Assembly (NCBI GenBank): GCA_951799405.1
Contig: OX637351.1
Span: 10,014,251 to 10,078,250 of the forward strand
Length of the DNA stretch: 64,000 nucleotides
Reading direction: 5' to 3'
Source of the DNA: Agapetus fuscipes
Taxonomy: Eukaryota; Arthropoda; Insecta; Trichoptera; Glossosomatidae
Position 1 is the stretch's first letter. The number at the start of each line of letters is the position of its first letter. The notes beneath the pieces are model-generated. The model searched no databases. It saw only the letters and a program-made list of their open reading frames with translations, and was not told where the DNA came from. Of this stretch, positions 44,040 through 54,994 are shown piece after piece. Made by a program: the position numbers and the translations under genes.

Positions 44040-45055
44040 GAGTCCAGAATAAACAGATTAACAAATCTAAAATAAAAAAAAAGATCAAGAATATTTTTCA
44101 AAACCCTATACCTTCTACCCCATTCACTCCTGTCGACGACATGCCGAGTAATATTTGACCCTTGGACTTTACTTAAGTAATTTCTAGAAAGGTTGGAAAG
44201 TTCGGAGACCTCTGCACTAGCCTATCCTGGATGATGATGAATCAGTTGACTTCTTTTATTGCACCGTTTAGTGGCATTGTCAGCCCAAGGGCACTCCAAA
44301 AGATTCTGGGAACGGATCGGCTTTGAGACGTATCTTAAAGAGTCTGCTGTTGACAATCTCCCAAATCACAGGCACCAGTCGGTTCCATGCTCTTGGAACA
44401 GCAACAATAATTGTCATTTTTTATCTCATTTGAATATGGTTTAAGGAACACAAAGAATGAAATAAACGAATTAAAAGTGTTCATCATAAATTAACCTCAG
44501 AAGAGTCATGGCGTCACTTCATTCACTTGTATCGGGCATTATTTGCGCTGAGTTTACATATGAAAGGTCCGCTGCATGAGCTGCGTGTTCTCGCAGGCAG
44601 ATCTGCATTTAGATTTGGCTCTGACCGTGTTAGGAGTTTCCAGGTTGCTCCTATCTCCCCTACAGAGTGGCTTCTGCGGATTGGATATCTGTTAGTCTGG
44701 TCATCTCAAAAGAAAACCAAATCCTTTATTCATTTATAAAATCAACTAAAGAGACTACCATGATTCCTACTCCCTCTCTTCAATGGCTTAACAGCCCAAA
44801 TAGAGTCTTAGCCCCTGCACATTTTCTACCCCCTACAATTATCCTTGAACTTGCCACCTCAAGGAGCTGTTTGTCATCTCTCCTTACTCCATCCTGTCTT
44901 GCTCAGCCTGGGTATTTAATACTTACAAGGTCGATTAAACAAAATGGTGTTTCACTATAATAACGCCATTACTGGAAGTGATATTAAGGCAAGGTGTATG
45001 TAAACTATAGCCGTTCTCCTGTATCATGTATAGATATATGTTGCAAGAATAGAAG
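44040..45055. other. Intergenic, possible minus-strand LINE relic
   Basis: 44270-44420 read on minus gives VAVPRAWNRLVPVIWEIV, which resembles the RLWN-LP segment of CR1-like LINE ends. The rest is unrecognised. Confidence 0.3.
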
Positions 45056-45059
45056 TATG

Positions 45060-45535
45060 TATGTCGTGGTAGAGGAAGGCCGCGAAAGGTATGGATGGAC
45101 CAAATTTCCGAAAAAGCGAATAAATGGGATATCCAGAGTCATAATGTTATAATGTTCCTTGACTTATAGGTTGGAATGCGGCTGACCGCCCATGCTGTAA
45201 AAATGGTTCACTTTGCCAATGTTACCCCTGTCTCAGGGAAAGACGGCAAGAGTTGCAGGGAGTATGTCCATTTGAGATTTGGTTTTTATGTTGTAGGTTC
45301 ACATGAGGCATGTGCAAGCGCGAACTTGTACGTGTCTGGTTGTGAGAATGCATGTAATGTGAATCTCCAATTTAGCATATCTTTGCAACTTAGATTAGAT
45401 TAGATTAGATTAGATAATAAAAGGAGAGCTTGTATGAAAAAGGTTATGACTCTGGATGAAATGAAAGAAGTATGTAAGGACCGAAAGAAATGGCGGCTGA
45501 TCTGTAATGTAGGCGGCTAAGGCCAAGAATAATTT
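45060..45535 (+). pseudogene. RTE-like LINE 3' coding end split by unit A
   Basis: ATGTCGTGGTAGAGGAAGGC and CGAAAGGTATGGATGGACC (RGRPRKVWMD), interrupted at about 45148 and resumed at about 45415 with AATAAAAGGAGAGCTTGTA, through GAAATGGCGGCTGATC to the stop. Confidence 0.8.
45152..45415 (+). mobile_element. Unit A inserted in the LINE coding sequence
   Basis: Starts precisely at TTCCTTGACTTATAGGTTGG and ends in four GATTA units. ATAAT occurs on both sides. This copy cannot be the LINE's own 3' end, which lies further on at 45612. Confidence 0.82.
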
Positions 45536-45611
45536 TTCATTTTTATAGATGTTTTGTAGATTTTATAGTGTTTGTTTGTTTATATAACGGGATGTAATTA
45601 ATTTCTTGTAT

Positions 45612-45868
45612 TCCATGACTTATAGGCTGGTATGATGTTGACCACTCATACTGTAAAAAATGGTTCACTTTGCCAATGTCACCCCTGTTTGAGGGAAGGT
45701 TGGCAAGAGTTGCAGGGCTTATGTTCATTTGAGATTGGGTTTTTATATTGTAGGTCCACATGCGGCATGTGTGAGCGCGAAATTATGCATATCTGCTGAC
45801 TGCTCGTAGGAATGTATTTAATATAAACCTCAAATCATACATATCTTTGCAACTTAGATTTAGATTGC
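45612..45868 (+). mobile_element. Unit A as LINE 3' end
   Basis: TTCCATGACTTATAGGCTGG onward, about 90 bp after the LINE stop, to TTTGCAACTTAGATTTAG. Confidence 0.78.
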
Positions 45869-46189
45869 AGATGTCACTTCAACATCACACCAACAACAGG
45901 CATGCAGACTAAACATCCGACATTGGTAAAGTGTTGAAAAAACCGCTGCAGATCAACTGAATGCAGTTCTGTATCGTAATCTAGCCATGACCATGTTAGG
46001 CGTGTCCGAGTCGTTGTTACCGCCCCAACAGAGCTGTGTCTGTTGTATGGACGTCCACTCCATCTGCCCACGACATTGCAATTCTAGCGCTCAAGCAAAA
46101 TGGCTGACACTGATGTATCTAATTTATCTACAGAAAAATACATCGGATAGTTGAATTAAAAAGTTAATAAGTGCTATAGAAGTGAGACG

Positions 46190-46350
46190 GAGAGGAAAAC
46201 GCATGTGAGAAGAAATATTTTAATTTGTGAAAGAAGCTAATAAAAGGAGGATATGTATGAAGAAGGTGACGGTTATTATTTAATTGAAAGAGGTATGCCA
46301 GGATACGCAGAAACGGAGGCAACTCTGCAGAGGCTCTGGCCACCTTTTGT
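46190..46350 (+). pseudogene. LINE 3' end scrap
   Basis: ATGAAGAAGGTGACGG, AAAGAGGTATGCCAGG, GAGGCAACTCTGCAGAGG. It is related to 58895-59000. Confidence 0.45.
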
Positions 46351-46544
46351 AGGTTGGTGACATACTTACACTAACAGTACGATTGATTCAAAACAGGCAC
46401 TAAGAACCATTATAGTGCTCAGACTGAAAAAAGGAAAACGTTCTGGAGACGATTAGAAATATTTATTAGATTTTCGAACAAACATCAAAATATCAACTTT
46501 TCACTCAAATTCGCTTTTTTGAACTCCGCCTGTATCATTCCTAT

Positions 46545-46695
46545 TGACAATAACTTTGACCATGGTTCAACAGATATTAATTCATAATTCATTACAATAT
46601 CAAATAATAAATTATTAATTGATAATGTTAATCTGTTTCTGGCTAGGCAAAACAGGTTGGAGAATTTCATTCGGCTTTACAAATCCATTTTTAAA
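46545..46695 (+). mobile_element. SINE-D, 5' truncated
   Basis: AACTTTGACCATGGTTCAAC, CTGTTTCTGGCTAGGC, CTTTACAAATCCA. 46700-47190 that follows contains a GC-rich stretch I cannot assign. Confidence 0.6.
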
Positions 46696-47194
46696 TCATT
46701 TTTTTAATTTAAAACAATGGCCTTCCATGACCGAAAGTTCATATATTTTTTTGTCTATTAACAGAAAAACAAACACTTGAGAAACGTCGCGCAGGGATAT
46801 TGCAACAATAACTCTTTATATTACACAGGTAACTCGACACTCTGGTCCGGTAAACGATCCAGGCCTTGTAAAGCGCGGCCCGGGGCGGCTCATGTTACCC
46901 TGGCGACCGTAAATCACACACCAAGGGCCCTTTGTTGCGCCAACCTTGGCGGGATCTGCCTGCATATAGAGGTCAGGGTCTAACTGCCATTGTGCTTATG
47001 GTGTTTGGCTCGTTTTCGCAAACGCAACGATTGTGCTTGGAAAAAGGTGTGAAGCGGCGCGGGCAATGTATAGAAATATTGTGCATCCTCATCTCTGACA
47101 GACTGACTCGTGACGCTTTAAAGCTGTTAATATGTGTGAAAAAGACATAAAAGATTATTCCAAATGAGCAATTTGTTCCTTGACTTTAATATGA

Positions 47195-47310
47195 GTTGCT
47201 TGACTAATAGGTTGGTATGCGGCTGACCAATGGCAAAATGAACCATTTTCTACAGCATGGGTATGCTGTAGAAAATGGTTCACTTTGCCATTGTCACCCC
47301 TGTACCCGTA
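47195..47310. repeat. Unit A heads forming a hairpin
   Basis: A unit A start is followed by TGGCAAAATGAACCATTTTC and, after a GGGT loop, nearly its exact complement. The two heads face each other within 60 bp. Confidence 0.7.
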
Positions 47311-47404
47311 GTACGAGTTTTTTTCACAATCCTCTAAGTATCGAATATTCGAGAAAAATGTATGTGAACTTGAAAAGCACCTCTGGCGAAAAAAGAAAAA
47401 CGAC

Positions 47405-47620
47405 CGATCCGTAGTCCAGTGGCATATTTTTTCATTTGCTCTTCGCTGGGTTGAAAAATTCATAAACCTTTACCAAAGACCGGTCATCAAAAGGTCCATC
47501 CAGCTTTACAGCAACTGGGTCTTGCTAGAGAATTGGCGTTTACGACCAAGCTCGCAGAGGGCTCTTGAGGTGTGATACACACAAACACAGCGTTAACCAA
47601 ATAACTCAGCCTAATTTTTT
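47405..47620 (+). mobile_element. SINE-C, 5' truncated, tail 1
   Basis: GTAGTCCAGTGGCAT, then TTTGCTCTTCGCTGGG, GCAACTGGGTCTTGC, GAGGGCTCTTGAGGTGTG and the tail. Part of the head is deleted. Confidence 0.72.
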
Positions 47621-47634
47621 ATTTTTTTAATGAG

Positions 47635-47740
47635 CACCTAGACGGGAAATCGTTTCCGACACCCTTGATGTGGATGGATCATGGAACCCTAGCCCTTTGG
47701 CATTGAACACAAGTGCTCTACCAACTGAACTGAACGGCAA
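47635..47740 (-). mobile_element. SINE-B head, diverged
   Basis: ACGGGAAATCGTTTCCGACA and GTGCTCTACCAACTGAAC (reversed A box). 47745-48350 shows nothing else recognisable. Confidence 0.5.
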
Positions 47741-48354
47741 ATTGTATACAAGATGAAGATGGACATCCAGTTTTTGTCGGCAATTTGATGTAGCTGTATC
47801 GTTGTGTTGTTTTCTCTGAGCCTGAATAAGATGTGGACAACCGTGACGCGAGGAGACCATGAGGAATGCCGCACATGCGTCCCTGAGACAAATCAACACA
47901 CATGTATGCTCCGCGCATACTCATATAGATGCATAATGTTCAGGACCAGTAAGGTTGACACAATGCATGGAAAGAAACAATTAATGTGGAATTTAATTGA
48001 TGGTTCAGATGGAGAGGGGAATGACGGTGAACTGGTATTTTAAGGAATGCTTGTACAACTACCAATAAAGAGAACACATCTTTTACGTAAAATTCAACTA
48101 GTTTTAACCAATGTTGAGGCTGTTGAGTTGATCGCATTGATAAGTAAACTAATTTAAAATGTATGTGTTTTTAATGGCTTGTGTATTAACACAGTGAAAG
48201 TAAAATTTTATTGTTAAAAAGAAGATAAACAAAATAACAATATAAATTGTTAAAACCAAGATATTTTCACTAATTGTTTTTCATAAATGTTTTCATAAAA
48301 CATTTGCGGTAATTCGACCATCATCCAAATCCAGTTTTTGTGATCTTTGACTGG

Positions 48355-48510
48355 TAGATTTATATGAGGCTGACTGCGCATGTTGTAAAAACTTGGTTCA
48401 CTTTTGCCAATGCCACACCGGTTTCAAGGAAAGGCGGCCGCAGTTGCAAAATTTATGTTCATGTATATGTACATATGCTTACTTGTGCCTGCTTGTGGGT
48501 TAGATTATAG
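48355..48510 (+). mobile_element. Unit A, degenerate
   Basis: ATGAGGCTGACTGCGCATG, GGTTCACTTTTGCCAATGCC, GCCTGCTTGTGGGTTAGATT with an internal deletion. Confidence 0.55.
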
Positions 48511-48575
48511 AATCTGTTGAAGCCACCCACTACTGGCGCTTCATCTTTACTAATTCCTCTGACATATATTTTTAG

Positions 48576-49080
48576 GGCTTGTTGCACCAACCTCCAATCA
48601 ATTTTTGATTGGCACATCAAATCTGATTGCTTAATTCTGGTAAGGACCTCAGTTAAATATTTCTCGGAAGTTGGTAGGTAATAATATAAAAGATTTTGAA
48701 CAGAAAGTATGATGTACCTACATTTCTTGGACCGGTCCGTAGTCCAGTGGCAACACTTCAGACTCGTAAATGGAAGGTTGTGGACAAATGTGCTCTTCGC
48801 TGGATTGAAAATTTCATAAACCTTTACCAAAGACCGGTCACTGAAAGGTCCATCCAACCTTAACACAACTGGGTCTTGCTTGAGAAATGGCACTTTCTAC
48901 AGCGACGACCAAGCTCGCAGAGGGCTCTTGAGGTGTGATACACACAAAAACAGCGCTCACCAAATAAATCATCCTAATATTTTTATTATTATTAGCTGAC
49001 TTACGTATATGCAACCAAATGTTTGATTTGAAAGGGAGAATTCACACTTATTTTGATTTTTTTCTGATTAGAATTTGGCC
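48576..49080. mobile_element. MITE-J copy split by SINE-C
   Basis: GGCTTGTTGCACCAACCTCC at the left. The interior matches 10098-10332 up to ATGATGTACCTACAT and again from TTAGCTGACTTACGTATATG. The right terminal repeat is eroded. 49085-49415 has nothing assignable. Confidence 0.7.
48715..48990 (+). mobile_element. SINE-C without 5S head, tail 1
   Basis: Starts TTCTTGGACCGGTCCGTAG, ends TCATCCTAATATTTTTATT. Its start is the same point at which 5S joins in the composite copies. The B-box region is deleted. Confidence 0.78.
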
Positions 49081-49419
49081 GCTACCTATATCTCGGCCGG
49101 CCGCAGGTTTGACACGTACTCTGCATAGAAAATTGCATAGAAAACAAATGCAAATGTATGTTTATTGCAGTTTAAGCACTTTTCTCTGCACCTGTTGGAT
49201 CACTTGCGGTTTGTTCCAGCGTTCCTTCTCCCCATTGTTCTAGCACACACACACCGCGCTGATAGATCTGCCTTGTGCGGTCAGTCTGACCCTGTTTCTC
49301 CTGCAGCGGTTTCTTACAAAGACTTGCAGCAACACATCCGCAGTCCACTCCACCAATGGCATGTCCATCTGCTCCATATACTTACATTATTATACTTTAA
49401 TATACCAAAATATACGTAC

Positions 49420-49560
49420 GAGCGAATGAATGGGATATTCAGAGTCATTACAAAAGGAGAGAGTGCATGAAAAAGATTATGACTCTAAATGAAATGAAAG
49501 AAGAATGTAAGGACCGAAAGAAATGGCGGTTGATTTGCAACAATGGTGGTTAGGGCATTA
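49420..49560 (+). pseudogene. RTE-like LINE 3' coding end
   Basis: GAATGAATGGGATATTCAG, CATGAAAAAGATTATGAC, GGACCGAAAGAAATGGC, then the stop at GGTTAG. Confidence 0.75.
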
Positions 49561-49644
49561 ATTTTATTTTAAATTGGAGTTCTCGAAGGTGTCTCGAAAG
49601 TATGTCTTAAAGTATGTTTTGTAAATCAGTTATAATTTTTTGTG

Positions 49645-49868
49645 CTCCTTGACTGATCGGTTGGTATGAGGTTGACCCCCCTTCTGTAAAAATCGGTTCA
49701 CTTTTGCCAGTGCCCCGGTTTCAGGGAAAGGCGACAGGAGTTGCAAGGTTTATGTTCATGTAAGGTTTTGTTTATCTGTATGCACGCATGCAGAATGTGT
49801 AGGCGCGAACCTACATGTGCCTGTCTGTGGGCATGCATTTAATATGAGCCTTAAATGTTAACATCTTT
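49645..49868 (+). mobile_element. Unit A as LINE 3' end, diverged
   Basis: TCCTTGACTGATCGGTTGG to GCATGCATTTAATATGAGCC. The tail is replaced by SINE-D sequence at 49870. Confidence 0.7.
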
Positions 49869-49869
49869 G

Positions 49870-50004
49870 CCTTCATTATATTAATACCTGTTTCTTGGCA
49901 GGCAGAATAGGTTGGTGAATTGCATTTCTCTTCACAAATTTATTTAAAAAAAAAAAAAATGCATAGGTACCTACTTCCCAAATTTATTAAAAAAAAAAAA
50001 TGCA
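49870..50004 (+). mobile_element. SINE-D tail, end duplicated
   Basis: ACCTGTTTCTTGGCAGGC, TTCACAAATTTATT, a run of A, ATGCAT, then a second AAATTTATT with a run of A and ATGCAT. Confidence 0.55.
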
Positions 50005-50006
50005 TG

Positions 50007-50332
50007 CGACGATACCATGTTGAAAGCACCGGTTCTCATCAGATCACCGAAGTTGAGCAACATTTGGCGCGGATGCTACTTGGATGGGTGGTCACCCATA
50101 TAGGTACACGCGGTGTATCTCATGGGGCTTCCACACGCTTGCCAACCCATCACAAGTCAAGCGCACAGTGTGTCGTCTAGAACATGCTAGCTGGACAAAA
50201 TTTTGTCTAATGGACTCATTTTGTCCAGCTAGCATGTTCTAGACGTCACACTGTGCGCTTGACTTGTGATGGGTTGGCAAGCGTGTGGAAGCCCCATAAG
50301 CGGTCGCTTAGGTACACCGCGTGTCGTTGGCA
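50007..50332 (+). rRNA. 5S rRNA-derived SINE head, interrupted by a foldback
   Basis: CGACGATACCATGTTGAAAG, CACCGGTTCTCATCAGATCA, CCGAAGTTGAGCAAC, GGATGGGTGG on the left; GGTACACCGCGTGTCGTTGG on the right. About 20 bp of the 5S 3' end occurs on both sides of the foldback. It then joins TTCTTGACCGGGCCGTAG, as in the copy at 24576. Confidence 0.75.
50123..50296. mobile_element. Single-hairpin foldback element
   Basis: 174 bp from TGGGGCTTCCACACGC to GCGTGTGGAAGCCCCA, arms nearly perfect. It is the simple form of 7575-7861. Confidence 0.8.
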
Positions 50333-50645
50333 TTCTTGACCGGGCCGTAGTGCAGTGGCTACACTTCGGACTCGTAAATGGAACGTTGTGGATTCGGATC
50401 CCGGCGGAGCACAACAAATATACCATTTATATTTTCAAATATCCTCTTCGCTGGGTTGAAAAAAATCATAAAAATCATTACCAAAGACCGGTCACTAAAG
50501 TTCCATCCAGCCTTACAGCAACTGGGTCTTGCTTGAGTATTGGCGCTTTGTAGCGACGACCAAGCTCGTACACCTCTGCGGCACTACAACAAGACCCCTA
50601 TCATAGACCCCTAGAGTCTCTAGAATTCAAGGGAGTCTCCCGCAC
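50333..50645 (+). mobile_element. SINE-C with 5S head and tail type 2
   Basis: TAGTGCAGTGGCTACACTTC (A box), GGATTCGGATCCCGG (B box), body to GACGACCAAGCTCGTACACC, then CTGCGGCACTACAAC and GGGAGTCTCCCGCACAG. No poly-A remains. Confidence 0.8.
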
Positions 50646-50890
50646 AGATATATCAGATATTTTTATACTTTCAACAACACTAGTAACAAAGTCCGTTGCC
50701 ATGGTGATTTCATGGTTTCTATGGTGATTTGTAAATAGTTTGAACACGGAGTAGAGAGTTAGAGACACGTTGTTTATAGAGAAAATGAGAAAAGCATTTC
50801 ATATGTCGTGAGCGAGACAGCATTATAAACAATGTTTGTTGTCAAAGACGGTGCATTGTGTTCATTGGAAATAAATCACATTAATTGAAT
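50645..50890 (+). repeat. Duplicated segment, empty copy
   Basis: Matches 23455-23940 without unit A; the empty target reads AATGTTTGTTGTCAAAG. Confidence 0.75.
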
Positions 50891-51214
50891 TAAATCTCCA
50901 TGAATTTATGTATTTCAAGTAATGAATAAATACTCGGTAACCGCAGCCCTTTACATATGCATCATTTCCTATTTGCTGGCATTTCTGTTCCTGTTGATAT
51001 GACAGAGAGCAGACCTGCATCTGTTTCTCATGATATTATCGTTAGTGATGCATGTTTAGCAATTAATTGAGTAAAATCTAAAATAACCAACCAATGTTTA
51101 TTTGCGCTTGCATCGGAAACATGGCAGGGCGTGTAGGATACAAATAAATACTTTCTTTCACACATTTACCTTCCAGGGAAGAGAAAATGGAATAAGCGCG
51201 GAATACCTTTTAAT

Positions 51215-51515
51215 TTAGAACTTTTTCTCGGCGAGCAAACGTCAGTCTTGTATGGGACTACCTACGTTGGCAACCAGTAACAAAATATAAAAAAAAAATC
51301 ATAATTTGATTTATTTTTTCGAACGCTTTCCAGCCGTGTTATCACCCTACTATCAGGAGAACTTGATAATGTTGTGATAACACCGAAAGCGCTCGAGACA
51401 ATAAATCAACTCGTATTTTTTTTTTACATTACTAATATAAAATGATTTTTTGCAATTACAATATACAAACCCTTAAAAACTTAAGAAAAATATTTGTTTG
51501 CCTTTTCTCTATCAA
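51215..51515 (+). repeat. Element G copy with an insertion
   Basis: CTCGGCGAGCAAACGTCAG to AACAAAATAT, then about 200 bp foreign, then AAATATTTGTTTGCC and CTCTATCAACACAG. Confidence 0.55.
51310..51412. repeat. Imperfect inverted repeat inside element G
   Basis: TTGATTTATTTTTTCGAACG pairs loosely with CGCTCGAGACAATAAATCAA, and GTGTTATCAC with GTGATAACAC. Confidence 0.6.
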
Positions 51516-51531
51516 CACAGCAAGGAAAAAA

Positions 51532-51745
51532 AAGATGGTTCACTTTGCCAATGTCACCCCTGTTTCAGGGAAGGTCGGCAAGAGTTGTAAGGCTTATGTC
51601 CATTTGAGATTTGGGTTTTTATGTTGTAGGTCCACATGCGGCTTGTGCAAGCGCAAACTTATACGTGTCTGCTTGTGAGAAGGCATATAATGTGAATTCC
51701 CAATGTAACATATCTTTACAACTTAGATTTAGATTTAGGTACCTA
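51532..51745 (+). mobile_element. Unit A, 5' truncated
   Basis: ATGGTTCACTTTGCCAATG to TTTACAACTTAGATTTAG. 51750-52020 shows nothing else. Confidence 0.78.
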
Positions 51746-52021
51746 CTACTAAAAATCGTTTTTGTAGCACGCATGCAATTAGTATTGTTGTCATGAGAAA
51801 ATGGCGGATTTTAAATAATGATTAAGCAAACAAAGCAATAAAATATGTTATCTCCATGTAACACGATCGCTAAGTAATGCACTGTTGTTTTCATTCGCAT
51901 GTAAAAATAACATTCAGCCAGTGTTTACATGTGTCTGAACACAAATCCGTTATTCGCGATAGCGGGGAACATGCTGGGAGTCGAGGTGATCTTGTGCCCT
52001 ATCCAACTCTTCATACGGTCC

Positions 52022-52230
52022 GGTTTCGATCCAGTTTCGGTCCGGATTAGCTCCGGTTTCGGTCTGGATTCGGTCCGGTTTCAGTCCGGTTTCGGTTTGG
52101 ATTCGGTCCGGTTTCAGTCAGGTTTCAGTCCGGTTTCGGTCTGGATTCGTTCCGGTTTCAGTCAGGTTTCAGTCCGGTTTCAGACCGGTTTCGGTCTGGA
52201 TTCAGTCCGGTTTCGATCCGGATTTGGTCG
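52022..52230 (+). repeat. 11-bp minisatellite, 19 units
   Basis: Exactly 209 bp divide into nineteen 11-bp units of the form GGTTTCGGTCC or GGATTCGGTCC. Because 11 is not a multiple of 3, translation gives an 11-residue repeat (SGFGLDSVRFQ type) in a frame open from 51929 to 52282. No evidence that it is expressed. Confidence 0.88.
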
Positions 52231-52354
52231 CACAACATATGGGATAGCCGGGACAAACCACGCCGGGTCGTGTGAAAGCTAACATGCATCCCCACACACT
52301 ACTCGACTCCCGATCCAGCATTGGACCGGAGAGTGTGAAAAGGCGCGTAAGTCT

Positions 52355-52615
52355 TGTAACGAGATGAGTTTGTTTGTTTGGTAGAATGGAACATTGTATT
52401 TAAATTTGAATGGAAAAAGGAAAACAAAAGAATGCAGAAAGGGGAAGAAGCTTGCCTGGCGTGAGAGCCACAAGCATGTGTAATTAAGAATAATTAATAT
52501 TATTGTGCTGTGGTTTATTGTGTATACATTGTGAAAGGAATAAAAGTAAACATATTAAAGTGGCTGTTACATTATTAATTGTGTCAATCAGTAGGACAGA
52601 GGAAAAACCCTCACA
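52355..52615 (+). repeat. 5' LTR of the gag-only element
   Basis: TGTAACGAG to CCCTCACA. It reads GGAACATTG and GGAAAAAGG where the other LTR has GGAAAATTG and GGAAACAGG. Confidence 0.95.
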
Positions 52616-53079
52616 TTTTGGCGCCCAACGTAAAAGAAAAAATCTGTAAATGAAATTCCTATGAAGAAAATTTTTCACAAACAAAAACAAATGACAGTCG
52701 ATTTCAACAAATGACATTGAAAACAATACAATATATGAAATAATTAAAATTGGACAGATTTATGGTTGTGAAAGCATCAACACGTTTAAAATGTTTTAAA
52801 AAACTCAACTTATACAATTTATAACAAGAAATTGCAAGATTTCAAAGGCGGTTTTGAAAATATTGAAGGTGAGAGAATTCAAACTACCTACATTACGTTC
52901 AGAAGAATGGAAATTCAAAAATCGAACGTCCTAGAAGAAAAAAGAATGTACATGAACCAGTTTGTTTCAAATCAGTTTAGATAAATATATATAGATGGTG
53001 TTATATTTAATTTGTATGAAAAATTTTTTTTCAATGAAATGATTTTTTTTTAATTGCATAAATTGAAAATATACAGCAA

Positions 53080-53988
53080 ATGACGAAATCTAAAAAAATA
53101 AATAATAAAAAGGATTTAGAAAGTAACACAATGGAGTCCATAAATTTTGATCCTCTCAAATTAAAAATATCTTTTAATGGTGAAAGTGAACCAAATGAAT
53201 TTATAATAAGGTTAGAAGAATTAGCCAAAGTCTACAAATTAAAATTAGATTATTTGGTAGAGTGTATGCCTATATTTTTAACAGATTTTCCGTTAACTTG
53301 GTACAGAGCAATTAACTGTGAATTTGATTGGAAAATTTTTAAAACCAAATTCTTACAACAATTTGAAAAATATGACTTTCAAAGGAATCTTAAGTTAGAA
53401 ATTTTAAATATGGTACAAGGTCATGATAATGCATCTGTTTATATTTTAAAGGTAAAATCAAAAAATAATTTATTAAATAAAAGAATGCATGATAAAGAAC
53501 TTATGGACATAAAAATTCATGGATTGTCAGAAAAATATGCAACTTTACTGACAACATCTGAAATTAAAAATACAGAGGAATTATCTACAATATGTAGCAA
53601 GTTTGAATCATTTTTCAAATTTAATGAATGTAAGAATTTAAATGTAATGAATGACACAGAAGAGAAAAATGTAATGCAAAAATGCAATTTTTGTAGTAAA
53701 TTAGGACATGATGAAATAGATTGTTGGACTAAAAATAGAAAATTAGATTACATACAGAATAAATGTAGAAGTTTCACAAATAATATAGTATGCTACTTTT
53801 GTAATAAAAGAGGACATGTGGAAAGAAATTGTTTTATAAAAAATGGAAATTTTAAAAAACACACAGTAATCTGTTACTCATGTAAGCGTACAGGACATGT
53901 ACAAAAAGATTGTTTTGTTAAAAATAAAAAAAGTGATTATACAGACAAAACAAAAATGAACAGAAATATAAATATACAAAACAGATAA
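53080..53988 (+). CDS. Gag protein with three CCHC zinc knuckles
   Basis: 302 residues from a true ATG. The N-terminal half has the retrotransposon gag pattern (FNGESEPNEFIIRLEELA, LTDFPLTWYRAI, FKTKFLQQFEKYD). Knuckles are at about 202 (CNFCSKLGHDEIDC), 238 (CYFCNKRGHVERNC) and 265 (CYSCKRTGHVQKDC). The frame is intact and ends in TAA with no protease after it. It would form particle coats and bind RNA. Ty3/gypsy relationship is inferred from the primer site and the integrase remnant downstream. Confidence 0.9.
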   Translation: MTKSKKINNKKDLESNTMESINFDPLKLKISFNGESEPNEFIIRLEELAKVYKLKLDYLVECMPIFLTDFPLTWYRAINCEFDWKIFKTKFLQQFEKYDFQRNLKLEILNMVQGHDNASVYILKVKSKNNLLNKRMHDKELMDIKIHGLSEKYATLLTTSEIKNTEELSTICSKFESFFKFNECKNLNVMNDTEEKNVMQKCNFCSKLGHDEIDCWTKNRKLDYIQNKCRSFTNNIVCYFCNKRGHVERNCFIKNGNFKKHTVICYSCKRTGHVQKDCFVKNKKSDYTDKTKMNRNINIQNR

Positions 53989-53995
53989 AGATAAA

Positions 53996-54346
53996 ATGAG
54001 GAAATTAAACACATTATACAAAATTGATAAAATAAATAAAGATAAAATGAAGGAATTAAACACATTATACAAAATTGTAACAGAAAATTTATGGGATGCA
54101 TATAATAAAAATGCAAATTATTATAATAAAGGTAGATCAAATCGTGTCTATGATCAAGGGGATATTGTATGGCGTAAAAATTTCATACAATCAAATGCAG
54201 GGAAATACTTCTGTACAAAGTTGGCTCCAAAATTTGTCAAAGCCAGAATAGAAAAGAAAGTTAGCAAGATAGTCTATGTATTAAAAGATATAGACACAAA
54301 TGTTATAAATAAATATCACATCAAGGACATAATCAAATTAGATTAA
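53996..54346 (+). pseudogene. Integrase C-terminal (GPY/F-type) remnant
   Basis: Reads LWDAYNKNANYYNKGRSN, VYDQGDIVWRKNF, KLAPKFVKARIEKKVSK and VYVLKDIDTN, the usual end of a Ty3/gypsy integrase. It lies in the +1 frame relative to gag. Catalytic residues are absent. A 51-bp tandem duplication (53987-54078) sits at the join with gag. Confidence 0.82.
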
Positions 54347-54994
54347 CAAAAAAAAAAAAAAACATATTTTCATGTGTATGAAAAATTTGAGGTGATGCAT
54401 GATACGGTGAAAGTTGATATAAAAGTGATCAGTGAAAGAATGAATTATGAAACATTGCATGAATGAAGGTATGAAACATAAATTAAACAAAGTATTACAT
54501 ATGAAGGTAAAGTTTTTAAAAAAAATTGATGGACTGATAAATTTATTAATGAAAAATAAATTTGAAATAAATTTAAATATTGGGAAAGATGTGATAAGTA
54601 TTTAAAAAAAAAAAGTTATTTTAATGAATTGATTAATAAACTGGTGAATGTTTATTATGTATTGTTATTTGATTATTTTGAATTGTTGAATTAAGTATTT
54701 AAGAAAAAAAAAAAAACAAATATTTGTTTATAATATTGAATATGAAATTTGTGTTAAAAAAAATATATATATTAATTTTAGTATGAAAATAATTGGTAGT
54801 GTTAAAAAAGGTATTAATGACTGAATAATGTATCAGAAACAGGTTTTTTTTTATTTTCATATTTTTGAAATTTATCCTTAAAATAAAACAAAATATGTGG
54901 CGCCGGCTGAGCATTATGATACATTATTTACTCATTGTAAAAGAAAAAAAAATATTGGGAATGTTTTTTTTTTTATGAGAGGAAGGAGGTGTAT

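Noticed and set aside
43601..44158. Protein-coding gene of 185 residues
   Set aside because: No domain recognised, and the frame runs into a SINE-B head.
51370..51412. Third hammerhead motif
   Set aside because: The strand lacks a CTGANGA core; only the GAAAGCG part is similar.
51929..52282. Host protein of 117 residues
   Set aside because: The frame owes its length to the 11-bp repeat; nothing outside the array supports a gene.
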